A stretch of DNA of 64,000 bases from Dehalococcoidia bacterium (GCA_009841045.1 VXMO01000057.1:1-64000), one strand, 5' to 3'. Shown: positions 8,768 through 19,524, counted from the stretch's first letter. Notes: a model not told the origin generated them from the letters alone. Numbers and translations: made by a program.

Positions 8768-10408
8768 ATGGAACTGCACGAAGCCCTTTTGTCTCTTGGC
8801 CTGCTGATTGTCGGCGCCAAACTCCTTGAGGGCGTCTTCAAGCGCTTCGGCCTGAATGCCATCATCGCCTATGCCACGACCGGGGTCATTCTTGGCCCGG
8901 TGCTGGGAATCGTGGAGGCGGGCCGAGAGATTGACATCATCCTCAGCATCGGGATCTTCATCTTCTTCTTCCTTATCGGCATCGAAGAGCTGGATATCCG
9001 AGGCTTCATCGCATCCGTTCGAGGCCGCCTCTTTCTTGCCGCGTCGTTGTCGGTGGCTATCTCCCTGCTCATTTCACTGGGCGTCACGTTGGATTTCCTG
9101 TTCGACCTGGGTCTGAACCTGAGCTTTGAGCATGCGCTGGGACTCGCCGGGATACTCTCACTCTCCAGCCTGGGCCTGGTCGCCAAAGTGCTTGTGGATG
9201 AGGGGCGTTTAAAGGAGCCGGTGGGTGTTCAGATATTCACGGCAGTGGTCATCGCGGAGCTGATTGCGCTGTTCGTCGTTGGATTTGCGATCAGCCAGCA
9301 CTTCTATGCGGGCGGAGAAGAAGAGGGCCTGACCGCTCTGGGCGCGTTCACGATCATCGCGCAGATCCTTGGATTCACCGTCCTAACGTGGCTGTTCTCC
9401 ACCAAGGCGCTTCCATGGATCATCGTCCAGCTGCATCGTTTCCTGCGCGTGCCGCAGTTGTCCTTCGGGGTGTTGCTTGGCGGGTTGTTCCTGGTGGTTG
9501 TGGGCGCGGAGGAAGTCGGATTGCATGGGTCGCTGGGGGCGCTGCTCTTTGGCGCGGCCCTCTCCATGCTGCCGTACCAAGTTAGACGGGATATCATGCC
9601 CGGCATTCGAAGCTCCGCCGACGGGTTCTTTGTGCCGCTGTTCTTTGCCTCTGCGGGGCTTCATTTGAGCATGGCTTTCCTCGATCTGCCCATCGCGACC
9701 ATCGCAGCGCTTGTTCTCATACCGCTGGCCGGGAAATTCGCCGGAGCCTTCCTGAGCACCTACATCGTGCGGCTTCAAGAGCCGTTCGCCATCTCCACCG
9801 GTCTGATGGCCAAGGGTGTGGCGGAGATCGCCCTGCTGCTCCTGCTGTTCCAGACGGGGGGCATCGACGAAGCACTGTTCTCACTCTTCGTGGTCGTCAT
9901 GCTTGGATACATGCTCCTCTCGCCGTTCGGCATCAGCTTCGCGCTGGGGAGAATCAAGGATACCGGCGAGTTTACAGACGCTCTTCACTTACCACCTTCA
10001 ATGGTCCCGTTCGCGCTGGAGGGCATCAAAGTTGGGGACATCCTGGATCGGTCACGGAACTACGCAGAGCAGTCAATGACGGTGAAGGCCTTTGCGGAGT
10101 ACTGGCTGCTGCCGGAGCAACATGATTACGTGATTGTCGATGACGGGAAGCTGGCCGGCATTGTGTCGCTGAGTATGCTGCGCTATCTGCCGCGCACTGA
10201 TTGGGATGAGACGCCACTGAGCCAGGTCTTGCGCGAGAACACGCCATCCGTCAGCGAGAACGAACTGATTGAGGATGCCCTTCAACAGATGATCGACAAT
10301 TCCCTGACAGTGCTCCCCGTTAAAGATGAAGAGACTGACAGATTCATCGGCTCGATTTCCAGCAGCGAAGTGCTTGAACTGATCACAGTAACCGCCCGGG
10401 GACACTAG
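8768..10408 (+). CDS. CPA2-type cation:proton antiporter with C-terminal CBS domains
   Basis: This 546-residue membrane protein is of the monovalent cation:proton antiporter-2 family (KefB/NapA-like). About twelve hydrophobic helices occupy residues 5-395, with family landmarks ATTGVILGP (about 37-45), GSLGALLFGAAL (about 258-269), FFVPLFFASAGL (about 287-298) and GLMAKGVAEIALLL (about 345-358). The C-terminal 120 residues form a CBS-domain pair, a usual adenine-nucleotide sensing regulator, instead of the TrkA-N domain of KefB. It probably exchanges Na+ or K+ for H+. It is a single gene; the next gene starts 134 nt downstream. Confidence 0.9.
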   Translation: MELHEALLSLGLLIVGAKLLEGVFKRFGLNAIIAYATTGVILGPVLGIVEAGREIDIILSIGIFIFFFLIGIEELDIRGFIASVRGRLFLAASLSVAISLLISLGVTLDFLFDLGLNLSFEHALGLAGILSLSSLGLVAKVLVDEGRLKEPVGVQIFTAVVIAELIALFVVGFAISQHFYAGGEEEGLTALGAFTIIAQILGFTVLTWLFSTKALPWIIVQLHRFLRVPQLSFGVLLGGLFLVVVGAEEVGLHGSLGALLFGAALSMLPYQVRRDIMPGIRSSADGFFVPLFFASAGLHLSMAFLDLPIATIAALVLIPLAGKFAGAFLSTYIVRLQEPFAISTGLMAKGVAEIALLLLLFQTGGIDEALFSLFVVVMLGYMLLSPFGISFALGRIKDTGEFTDALHLPPSMVPFALEGIKVGDILDRSRNYAEQSMTVKAFAEYWLLPEQHDYVIVDDGKLAGIVSLSMLRYLPRTDWDETPLSQVLRENTPSVSENELIEDALQQMIDNSLTVLPVKDEETDRFIGSISSSEVLELITVTARGH

Positions 10409-10542
10409 ACTTTCCGCTCTCTCCGACGCGGGAAAAAATACGCCAACAAATCCGTATACGTGCTTGCCAAGCTGCGCGGCACGGTGTTACCGTATCCGCA
10501 TAATGACGGGGCAGAAGGGCATTGCCCCCACGAGGTGGACGT

Positions 10543-11700
10543 ATGAGTCTTCGTGGTGAAGCAGCGATCATCGGGATTGGCGAGTTGCCGACAACACGTG
10601 CGACGCCCGGCCGCTCAATGATTGGCCTGATGGGTGATGTGGGGCGCATTGCGATTCACGATGCCCACATTCGCTTTGAGGACGTGGATGGCCTCGTGAC
10701 TGAGGGCGGCCTTGTTTACCCCGGGTTTGCATCTGAGTATCTGGGCATTCGTCCCCGATTCGCGAGCGGCGCGAGCATGATGGGGGCCAGCGGCGCGACC
10801 GGCGTCACGCTTGCATCCATGGCCGTGCAGAACGGCCTTGCCAACTACGTCCTCGTTGTTATCGCCACCGCTCGAAACCCCAACATCCCGGCTGCGGGAG
10901 GCGGACCTCCAAGCATGAGGTCGGAGATTGAAGAGCCGTATGGCATGTCCGCCGGCGCGAACACCGGCTACGGCATGATGTACGTCCGCCATATGGAAGA
11001 GTACGGCACTACTGAAGAGCAGATGGCCCACATGGCCGTCAATGAGCGGTTCAACACATTGGAGAACCCCAACTCCGTCTTCCAAGGGCAGCCCATCACG
11101 CATGAAGACGTGATGAACTCCCGCTACGTGAACTATCCCATCAAGCTGCTTGAGACCGTGATGCCGTGCGCAGGCGCAGCTGCAGTGGTTGTGACGAGCG
11201 CTGAGCGCGCCAAGCACAGCCTAAACCGGCCAGTCTATGTCCTCGGCGCAGGGGTCGCCACCGACCCACTCATGGGTTGGCAGCGCGACAAGCTGACCGA
11301 GACGCCCGTCGCGCGATCCGCCCCCACGGCGTTCACGATGTCCGGCTATACACCGCGGGACATGCAGTTCGCCCAATTCTACGATTGATACACCATTCTC
11401 CAGGCCGTGTGCCTGGAGGACGCGGGATTGATGCCCAAGGGCGAGATTGGGCCCTTCTATGAATCGACGAATACGCGCTATAACGGCGATTTTCCAATCA
11501 ATACGGACGGCGGGCAGCTCTCCAGCGGCCAGCCGGGCCTTGCCGGTGGATTCCGCCACGTTGTTGAAGGCGCGCGCCAGATTATGGGGAAGGCGGGCGT
11601 TCGGCAGATTGCCCGCAATGACCTCGGCTTGGTGAATGGTTGAGGCGGCACCGCGAGCACGATGTGCACGCTGGTTCTCGGGTCCGAGAACACACTCTAG
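10543..11700 (+). CDS. Thiolase-like protein A with two in-frame UGA codons (candidate double selenoprotein)
   Basis: A thiolase-superfamily protein (SCP-2/archaeal type) of 385 residues if UGA at codons 282 (11386-11388) and 367 (11641-11643) is read through; the terminal stop is TAG at 11698-11700. Full length is normal for the family. UGA 282 sits in FYD-U-YTI, where relatives have (H/Y)DC(F/Y); UGA 367 sits in VNG-U-GGT, the Gly-rich C-terminal block. The N-terminal nucleophile position reads MMGASG (no Cys) and the usual GHP reads GQP, so ordinary thiolase chemistry is doubtful. The start is the ATG at 10543 behind GAGGTGG, matching paralogue B; a TTG at 10522 is also in frame. Hairpins follow both UGAs. 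A DUF35 partner follows 46 nt downstream. Selenocysteine is inferred, not proven. Confidence 0.85.
11396..11420 (+). promoter_or_regulatory. SECIS-like hairpin after the first UGA of thiolase A
   Basis: A perfect 8-bp stem (CTCCAGGC 11398-11405 with GCCTGGAG 11411-11418), extendable by two pairs, closes the five-base loop CGTGT. The loop starts 17 nt after the UGA and has G at its second position followed by U. This matches the bacterial SECIS model (hairpin just downstream, apical loop about 16-37 nt from UGA, G early in the loop). It lies within the coding sequence, as bacterial SECIS elements do. Confidence 0.6.
11653..11691 (+). promoter_or_regulatory. Two hairpins after the second UGA of thiolase A (SECIS-like)
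   Basis: The first hairpin pairs GCGAGCAC (11653-11660) with GTGCACGC (11664-11671), one A-A mismatch, loop GAT with G first, starting 17 nt after the UGA. The second is a perfect 7-bp stem GTTCTCG (11674-11680) with CGAGAAC (11685-11691), loop GGTC. Both are kept in paralogue B, where the surrounding 90 nt is almost unchanged. Either could recruit SelB. Confidence 0.5.
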
Positions 11701-11746
11701 AGAGACCGGAAGAGCGTAGCCGCACCTGCGGGGGGATGACGCAGCC

Positions 11747-12262
11747 ATGACAGAGGAATACAGGAAGCCGGTTCCACGGCCCCATATCAATCCGGAAGTG
11801 AGCGCGCCGTTCTGGGCCGGAACGAAGCGCCATGAGCTCTGGCTCCAACACTGCAAGCGCTGCGCCGAATACATCTTCTATCCGCGCGAGGCGTGCCCCA
11901 CATGCTGGGGTCATGGGGATGATCTGGTGTGGGCGAAGGCCAGCGGCATGGGTCGCATCCATTCCTATACAACGGTCTTCCAGCCCGCGGTCCCCACGTT
12001 CGGCGAGGACATGCCCATGGCGCAGGTCCTCATCGAATTGGACGAGGGCGTTCGAATGGTCGGCAACATGGCCGATGTCTCACCGGAGGAATACCGCGAG
12101 GATCCCGCGCTACTGAAGGTGAATCAGCGCGTGGAGGCGGTATTCGAGGATGTGACTCCTGAGTGGACGATCATCAAATGGCGGCGTGTCGAAGAGGAGC
12201 CCGTTCCGGGGGCAGACACAGCCGCAGGCAATGAATGGGTAAACGACCCCAGGTATAACTGA
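11747..12262 (+). CDS. DUF35 zinc-ribbon/OB-fold partner protein, copy 1
   Basis: This 171-residue protein has the DUF35 layout: an N-terminal helix, a rubredoxin-like zinc ribbon with CKRC and CPTC (about residues 36-39 and 50-53, C-x2-C-x10-C-x2-C), then an OB-fold (about 60-150). DUF35 proteins form complexes with thiolases or HMG-CoA synthase in archaea and are thought to shape the acyl-CoA site or channel intermediates. It lies directly behind thiolase-like gene A, and the pair is duplicated downstream, so a thiolase-DUF35 complex is a fair inference. It ends in a normal TGA, which matters for reading UGA as Sec in its neighbours. Confidence 0.9.
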   Translation: MTEEYRKPVPRPHINPEVSAPFWAGTKRHELWLQHCKRCAEYIFYPREACPTCWGHGDDLVWAKASGMGRIHSYTTVFQPAVPTFGEDMPMAQVLIELDEGVRMVGNMADVSPEEYREDPALLKVNQRVEAVFEDVTPEWTIIKWRRVEEEPVPGADTAAGNEWVNDPRYN

Positions 12263-12300
12263 CTGCCTGAGCGGAACGACATCAGCAGGAGGATAAGCAC

Positions 12301-13458
12301 GTGAGTTTCCGAGGAGAGGCCGCAATCATCGGTATCGGCGAACTCCCGACGCGCCGGACGATTCCCGGCATGAGCGTTGGCGGCCTCATGGCGCAGGCCG
12401 CTCGACTCGCCATGGAAGACGCGCATATCTCAAAGGACGATATTGACGGCCTGGTCACGGAGGGGGGGGACACCTTCCCCGGTTTCGCTGCTGAATATCT
12501 CGGCATCCGCCCCCGCTTCGGCACCGGCTCCTCCATGATGGGCGCGAGCGGCGCCACAGGAGTCACGCTTGCCTCCATGGCCGTTATGAACGGCCTCGCT
12601 AACTATGTGCTCGTTGTTATCGCCCAAGAGCGGAACCCGGCCCTGCCACGTGGTATCGAGGGCTTTCCGGGGCCCGGGGCCGAGTTCGATTTCCCCTACG
12701 GTCCCGCCGCGGGCGCGAACACCGGCTATGCCCAGATCTACGGGCGGCACATGGCCAAGTACGGCACCACGCAGGAGCAACTGGCTCATGTGGCGGCCAA
12801 CGAGCGCGCCAACGCCCAGGGCAATGAGAACGCCGTCTTTGACGGACAGCCGATTACTCACGACGACGTTCTTAATTCCCGGTACGTGAATTACCCGTTG
12901 CGACTACTTGAGTGCGTGATGCCGTGCGCAGGCGCGGCGGCTGTCATCGTGACGACCGCAGAACGGGCCAAGGCGAGTCTGACCAAGCCCGTTTACGTGC
13001 TGGGCGGGGCGACTGCGCTTGACGACTTCGGCGGGATGCAGCGGCCGGATATCACGGTTACACCGGTTGCGCGCTCCGCGCCAACCGCATTCGCCATGTC
13101 GGGCTATACGCCGCGCGATATCCAGTTCGCCCAGTTCTACGATTGATACACGATCCTCCATGCCGTGTGCCTGGAAGACGCAGGAATCGTGCCGAAGGGT
13201 GAGATTGGACCGTTCTTTGCCGAGACGGACACCACCTACAACGGGACATTCCCGATCAATACAGACGGCGGCCAGTTGTCCGGCGGACAGCCGGGGCTGG
13301 CAGGCGGATTCCGCCACGTGGTCGAGGCGGCCCGTCAGATTATGGGCAAGGCGGGCGTTAGACAGATAGAACGCAATGACCTCGGCCTGGTGAATGGTTG
13401 AGGCGGCACAGCGAGCAGCATGTGCACGCTGGTTCTCGGGTCCGAGAACACACTCTAG
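12301..13458 (+). CDS. Thiolase-like protein B with two in-frame UGA codons (candidate double selenoprotein)
   Basis: A paralogue of the 10543-11700 gene, exactly equal in length (386 codons including TAG at 13456-13458). UGA falls at the same codons, 282 (13144-13146) and 367 (13399-13401). The start is GTG at 12301 behind AGGAGGA with a 7-nt gap. The protein keeps the AAIIGIGELP opening, the GASGATGVTLASM loop without a catalytic Cys, FYD-U-YTI and GQP. Between the UGAs the two copies differ at 42 of 84 codons: 30 synonymous, 12 amino-acid changing. That is the pattern of translated sequence under purifying selection, not of two pseudogenes. It is followed 51 nt later by its own DUF35 gene. 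Product chemistry is unknown. Confidence 0.85.
13154..13178 (+). promoter_or_regulatory. SECIS-like hairpin after the first UGA of thiolase B
   Basis: TCCTCCATGC (13154-13163) pairs with GCCTGGAAGA (13169-13178) at 8 of 10 positions around the loop CGTGT. The loop is identical to that in copy A and again starts 17 nt after the UGA. Loop and upper stem are unchanged while neighbouring codons have many silent changes; two mismatches make this the weakest stem of the four. Confidence 0.5.
13411..13449 (+). promoter_or_regulatory. Two hairpins after the second UGA of thiolase B (SECIS-like)
   Basis: GCGAGCA (13411-13417) pairs with TGCACGC (13423-13429), one A-A mismatch, loop GCATG with G first, starting 16 nt after the UGA. 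A perfect 7-bp stem GTTCTCG (13432-13438) with CGAGAAC (13443-13449), loop GGTC, follows just before the TAG. Both match copy A in place and shape. Confidence 0.5.
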
Positions 13459-13758
13459 AGACAAGAAGAGAAACGTCGAGGCGAGGATTCGCTGAGGGGA
13501 CGCAGAGTCATGACGAGCGAATACAACAAGCCGTTGCCGCGAGCGACGCTCAACCCGGACGTGTCACGGCCGTTCTGGGAGGGCACGAAGAAGCATGAGT
13601 TGTGGGTGCAGTACTGCGGGGACTGCAACAGGTTCGTCTTCTTCCCGCGCGAGGTCTGCCCGTACGGCCTCTGCCCCGGTGATAAGCTCATCTGGACAAA
13701 GGTCAGCGGCAAGGGCCGTGTCTACTCGTACACGACCGTCTACCAGTCCTCCATCCCG

Positions 13759-15825
<2,067 letters not shown>

Positions 15826-16191
15826 TGTAGGCCTCCTTCATGGATCAAGAACCAATGGAAAATGTAAGCGCCTCCCGATACTTGTCATAACTACATGAAG
15901 GTAGTCAAGGGCTTTTGGGGCCAGGGCGGGAAGTGCTTGCTAGGGGCGAACTGTCACCCGTCGTGATCGCGCTTACGATGGCGACTCACTTAGTCGAATT
16001 GTCCGTAGAAGTTGGCCTCGTGCCAAGAGTAACCAAGCCGCAGCGCACTCCCGGATCAGTCCCGATTCTGAAACCAAAAAGACGCCGAGGCATGTTTGGG
16101 GCTGACAGGACTAACCGAGGCCGCGCATATTTGCAGGGCCGTGTGGTTGAGGAAGTACCGACGACGATGTGAATTGTGTCAATTTTGGGGT
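15826..16191. other. Gene-free stretch between recombinase and replication-relaxation gene
   Basis: These 366 bases hold no supportable gene. They contain the recombinase ribosome site (AAGGAGG near 15833-15839) and an 8-nt inverted repeat, CCTTCATG (15835-15842) and CATGAAGG (15894-15901), about 50 nt apart, which could be an operator for the recombinase. No attachment site or RNA was recognised. Confidence 0.5.
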
Positions 16192-18174
16192 TCATAGTTC
16201 TCTCAGAAGGGTTCTTTCGCGGGCACGTGGGGGAGGTCGGCGCCAGCACAGTCCCAAGACCCCCAATCTGTCGAGGAGCGGTTCATTGGACGTGAAGACG
16301 TGAGGACTGATTTCCTCGTCGCAAGCATGGAGGAATGTCCATTCATCCTCTGCAGATTCGAAGACGAAAAGCACGCGGGGGGACTTGCCACCGTGGTCGC
16401 GCCGGGGCCAACTAGTCCGGAAATATCGGCGATAGGACGTGAGCCTGTCCCGGATTCTCCTTGGTGTCGTTGCACGGCGCTCAAACTCAAGAAGGTACGG
16501 GTACCACTTGCCCCTGTACTCCAGCAAGAATGTCGCATCTGGATGGATTGTGTAGTTGACGAATCGATAGTTAAACGTGACGGAGGTTCTGGACGTGGGA
16601 AGCAGATCGAACAACCGATAGTTCCTGTCGTAAGCGACCTCCTTGTTCAGAGCAGAGGCGAACCCGATGATGCCGTCATGGTGCCGAATCTGGGCATCGA
16701 TACTGCGCAGCGCGGTCCCTTCGATGTGGCCTGGGATTATGTCGGCAGATTCCGAACTCCATCGGTCGAGGGTCTTCCCGACGGCAGCGCGATCCCGCCG
16801 AGCGAGGTATGCCAGGCCCTCATCGGTGAGCGTGTTCCCTCCCTCGAAGTTTCGTATAAGCCCTTGAGACCTTAGTGAACGCAACACCTGGTTGGCGCGT
16901 CGACGCGTCGCTCCCCGTAGAAAACTCGCGAACTGATCGGTTGTGGAGAACGGCCACGCTGCAAGCACGTCCAAGACCTCCTTTCCCGTGGCAGAGAGTT
17001 GAACGGAATGCGCTTCAGCCAACTGCTTCGCCGGGTCAGGGGCTGAGGCAACGGCTCTGAGGGGGTACAACTCATCTGGGTTAGGCTCAATCTTGCGGGA
17101 CAGGAGAAGCTCCCGGCGATAAACGAGAACGAGGTCATGAAGTCGCTCAAACATGTGGGACAGCCGAGAATCAGGCTCGACGGCGACCGGTGGTTCCTGC
17201 CCATAACCGTACCCGCCCTCCTGCCAGACCTCAGCATTCTTCAGCGACCACAGGACCTGCCGCTCGGTGGCGACGTAAGTGCTGCTTCGGATGTTGTAGT
17301 TGCTCAGTGCCCGTATGGCCCGCCGTGTGGCCGAGTTCGAATGGGTGAGCACCAGCGTCACGAGCGGCTCCTGCTCGTACCCCATCCGGTCAATGGTGTT
17401 CAGACGATAGCGGAGACTGGCCGAGGGCAGTGTTGGCCCCTGCCGCACAATGCCGATGGAGCGGTAGTGCGAGAGCGTTAGCAGGGCATCGTATGGCCCG
17501 CTGCGATAGAAATCGATTCGGACGGGCTGCCGGCGCGGATCTTCGTCCGCGACCATAGCCGCCACCCGATAGATCACAGCAATGGCGTCAAGTCGCTCGG
17601 TAAAGAGCCGGAACCATTGCCGTGAGACGGGATAACTCCGTATGAACTGCCTGGCACCCCCGTCTTCATCCCACACTGCCGAGATGCCCTCAAGGGTTGG
17701 AAAGAACCGCTTGTGCGGATTGTTGCCGAGGGCGAAGTAGTGGTGCGAGATGTGACTGACGAGACCCCTGTTAGTCAGCTTGCGCAGCCGATCCCGCAGC
17801 GTGGTCTCCGGAAACCGGTTGAGACTCGCCAGATCCCCAACCGTCGCGAAGGGCGCAGCGCATAGCATGAGCAGAGTCTCGCGGAGGGCCGTGGTAAAAC
17901 TCTCTGGTTCCTTGTGCTCCAGTGACATCGCGAGTCCGCCAAGGACCGCATACCGTGCTTCGTCGATGTGCCGCGAATCATCGCCGAACAAGCCGATGAC
18001 CGCCTGTGGAATGGCGCGCCCGTCATGACGACGCTCAAGATACCTCCACAACGTGTACCGCGACACGCCGAGGTGGGCAATCGCCGCTGGACGCCCATGC
18101 ATCAGTACATAGGCGTCCACGTATAGACGCATGGCTTGCTTTAGCTCTGGAGAAACAGGTTTGCTCTTGCTCAA
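16192..18174 (-). CDS. Replication-relaxation-family-like protein
   Basis: This 660-residue protein resembles replication-relaxation proteins of integrative elements. After an N-terminal helix-turn-helix-like part (HLGVSRYTLWRYLERR, about 34-49) there is one winged-helix unit at about 105-155 (PFATVGDLASLNRFPETTL), and a second, similar one at about 405-460 (PFSTTDQFASFLRGATRRR). The C-terminal part, HPDATFLLEY then PYLLEFERR (about 560-590), has the D...ExK-like spacing of a nuclease-type fold, but Lys is replaced by Arg residues. Such genes are typical backbone genes of conjugative or mobilisable elements and support reading 14-31 kb as one. The exact biochemical role is not established. 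Confidence 0.65.
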   Translation of the reverse strand: MSKSKPVSPELKQAMRLYVDAYVLMHGRPAAIAHLGVSRYTLWRYLERRHDGRAIPQAVIGLFGDDSRHIDEARYAVLGGLAMSLEHKEPESFTTALRETLLMLCAAPFATVGDLASLNRFPETTLRDRLRKLTNRGLVSHISHHYFALGNNPHKRFFPTLEGISAVWDEDGGARQFIRSYPVSRQWFRLFTERLDAIAVIYRVAAMVADEDPRRQPVRIDFYRSGPYDALLTLSHYRSIGIVRQGPTLPSASLRYRLNTIDRMGYEQEPLVTLVLTHSNSATRRAIRALSNYNIRSSTYVATERQVLWSLKNAEVWQEGGYGYGQEPPVAVEPDSRLSHMFERLHDLVLVYRRELLLSRKIEPNPDELYPLRAVASAPDPAKQLAEAHSVQLSATGKEVLDVLAAWPFSTTDQFASFLRGATRRRANQVLRSLRSQGLIRNFEGGNTLTDEGLAYLARRDRAAVGKTLDRWSSESADIIPGHIEGTALRSIDAQIRHHDGIIGFASALNKEVAYDRNYRLFDLLPTSRTSVTFNYRFVNYTIHPDATFLLEYRGKWYPYLLEFERRATTPRRIRDRLTSYRRYFRTSWPRRDHGGKSPRVLFVFESAEDEWTFLHACDEEISPHVFTSNEPLLDRLGVLGLCWRRPPPRARERTLLREL

Positions 18175-18255
18175 CAGGAGATGGCTTCCTCAATGCTGGT
18201 TCGTCGTGGGGTGACATTCGCCTCCACAATTCTCCGAATAAGGAGCACGGTTGGT

Positions 18256-18273
18256 AATGGCCTGCAGGCCATT
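18256..18273. repeat. Perfect 18-bp palindrome
   Basis: AATGGCCTGCAGGCCATT is fully self-complementary. It lies in the 282-nt gap between two genes, about 80 nt upstream of the replication-relaxation gene start and about 180 nt beyond the HEPN gene stop. An operator is the simplest idea; no U-tract follows on either strand. Confidence 0.5.
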
Positions 18274-18456
18274 GTCAGAACGAACGTTTTGTGCTAAGCG
18301 GCTTTGGGGAACGGCTGAGAAATCCATAGCTTATTCACTTGGGAACTGTGCCTTGTTACAGCAGAAAGCGCACGCGGAGTGGCAAGGATATGATCAGCCA
18401 ACTATGGCCAAGAATGTGCCAACAAAGGACGTTTGCTGGATATGTCCAGAGTAAAG

Positions 18457-19467
18457 TCAGGCTCGCCAGCGCAGGCTTCTCTTGAGTATTCGGGTTGCCC
18501 ATTCAGCCTCATCGGCCAATGTCCCCACAAGCTCCATCGCACCTATTCGGTCACTATAATGCTGAATTCCCATCCGCCCGGCTGTAGCAGCGTCGATTGC
18601 TTCCTCTGCTGGAGCAGGGCGGCCAGGATACCTTGCGGACACGGCATGTGGCCATGAAATTGTGCCGACTATGTAAAGGCACAGATAGGCCATCACCCAC
18701 TCGAATTGTCGACTGACTCGCCATAGTCTGCGACTCGCCATTGCTGCGCGCAAACCTGGCTCATCGACTGGGCCCAGTACTGCCTTTACCAGCCCAACTT
18801 CAGCTTTCTTCAGCATTCGCGGCTTCATGTTGGAGATTCTCTTGGAGACTTGCCGAATGACCTGACTGCAAAGCCACTGGAACCAGTCCTCCCCCGGCGG
18901 GAGGGGCGCAATCTTGATGGGTTCCTTAGTCGCTCCTAGGATTGTTTCGCGGATCCTCCGTAGAGTGTCTATGAGTAGTTCGATGATTTCAGGCGGATAT
19001 GTAGCGACACTTGCCCGAAAGTTGTCCGCCTCTGACTTATCAACCTCAGGGGCGCGGAAGAAGTGGGCGATTCTTGTGTATTCGCTATAGACCTGCCTCC
19101 TTTGCTTTTTCGACCACTTCCTATTGCTACTTATGGAGCCCTGGTGAGCAAAAACGAGTCTCTCAAGTATTTCGGGGTTGAATAGGTCGAGGAAGGCTTC
19201 CAACAAATTGCCTGCCTCTAGGGGTTCCCTGAAGACCCTGAGGAGGGAATCCAAGGTATCATGTGAAGTCCTTGTAACTTCCTCGTGCGTTGTGCCGGTG
19301 GCGAGCCTCAGTCCCTTGGTAGCTTTCTCCATGGCCTGTTGCACATGGAACAGCGCATCAAGTTTATGATCCGTCTCTGCCAATACTTGTGCAGCGGTAG
19401 CGTCAGTATGAGCTCGCTCCAGCCATAAGCTTGGCTGGTCGTAGGCTCTGTTGTCGGTCATTGGCAT
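18457..19467 (-). CDS. HEPN-like domain protein of the defence region
   Basis: This 336-residue protein has an N-terminal HEPN-like helical domain: WLERAHTDATAAQVL (15-29), then LFHVQQAMEKATKGLRLATG (39-58) and RTSHDTLDSL (about 67-76). The RTSH could supply the R...H pair of ribonuclease-active HEPN domains, though spacing is shorter than the usual RxxxxH. The remaining ~240 residues are helical with one hydrophobic stretch (about 265-280) and no recognised family. It is the last gene of the minus-strand run of the type I R-M operon, 57 nt after the metalloprotease. HEPN proteins are common as toxins or RNases in defence islands; that role is inferred here. Confidence 0.6.
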   Translation of the reverse strand: MPMTDNRAYDQPSLWLERAHTDATAAQVLAETDHKLDALFHVQQAMEKATKGLRLATGTTHEEVTRTSHDTLDSLLRVFREPLEAGNLLEAFLDLFNPEILERLVFAHQGSISSNRKWSKKQRRQVYSEYTRIAHFFRAPEVDKSEADNFRASVATYPPEIIELLIDTLRRIRETILGATKEPIKIAPLPPGEDWFQWLCSQVIRQVSKRISNMKPRMLKKAEVGLVKAVLGPVDEPGLRAAMASRRLWRVSRQFEWVMAYLCLYIVGTISWPHAVSARYPGRPAPAEEAIDAATAGRMGIQHYSDRIGAMELVGTLADEAEWATRILKRSLRWRA

Positions 19468-19524
19468 GTATCAAATTGAGGAGAACTGGAAAACTCTCGG
19501 ACGGTAGGGACTAGCAGCCCGCAC

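Noticed and set aside
8140..8865. Minus-strand frame over the VOC gene and repeat
   Set aside because: Part of it is translation of the interspersed repeat, the rest is antisense to the VOC gene.
11386..11643. Reading the two thiolase-like genes as pseudogenes or as split genes with separate C-terminal frames (GTG starts at 11407 and 13165)
   Set aside because: The same two UGAs occur in both copies, no frameshift is present, and differences beyond the first UGA are mostly silent. The short C-terminal frames have no ribosome site and begin inside the hairpin.
10543..13458. UGA reassigned to Trp, Gly or Cys throughout the genome
   Set aside because: Several well-defined genes in the window end in UGA at the expected family length (surE, C5 methylase, vsr, DUF35 copy 1), so UGA is a stop by default.
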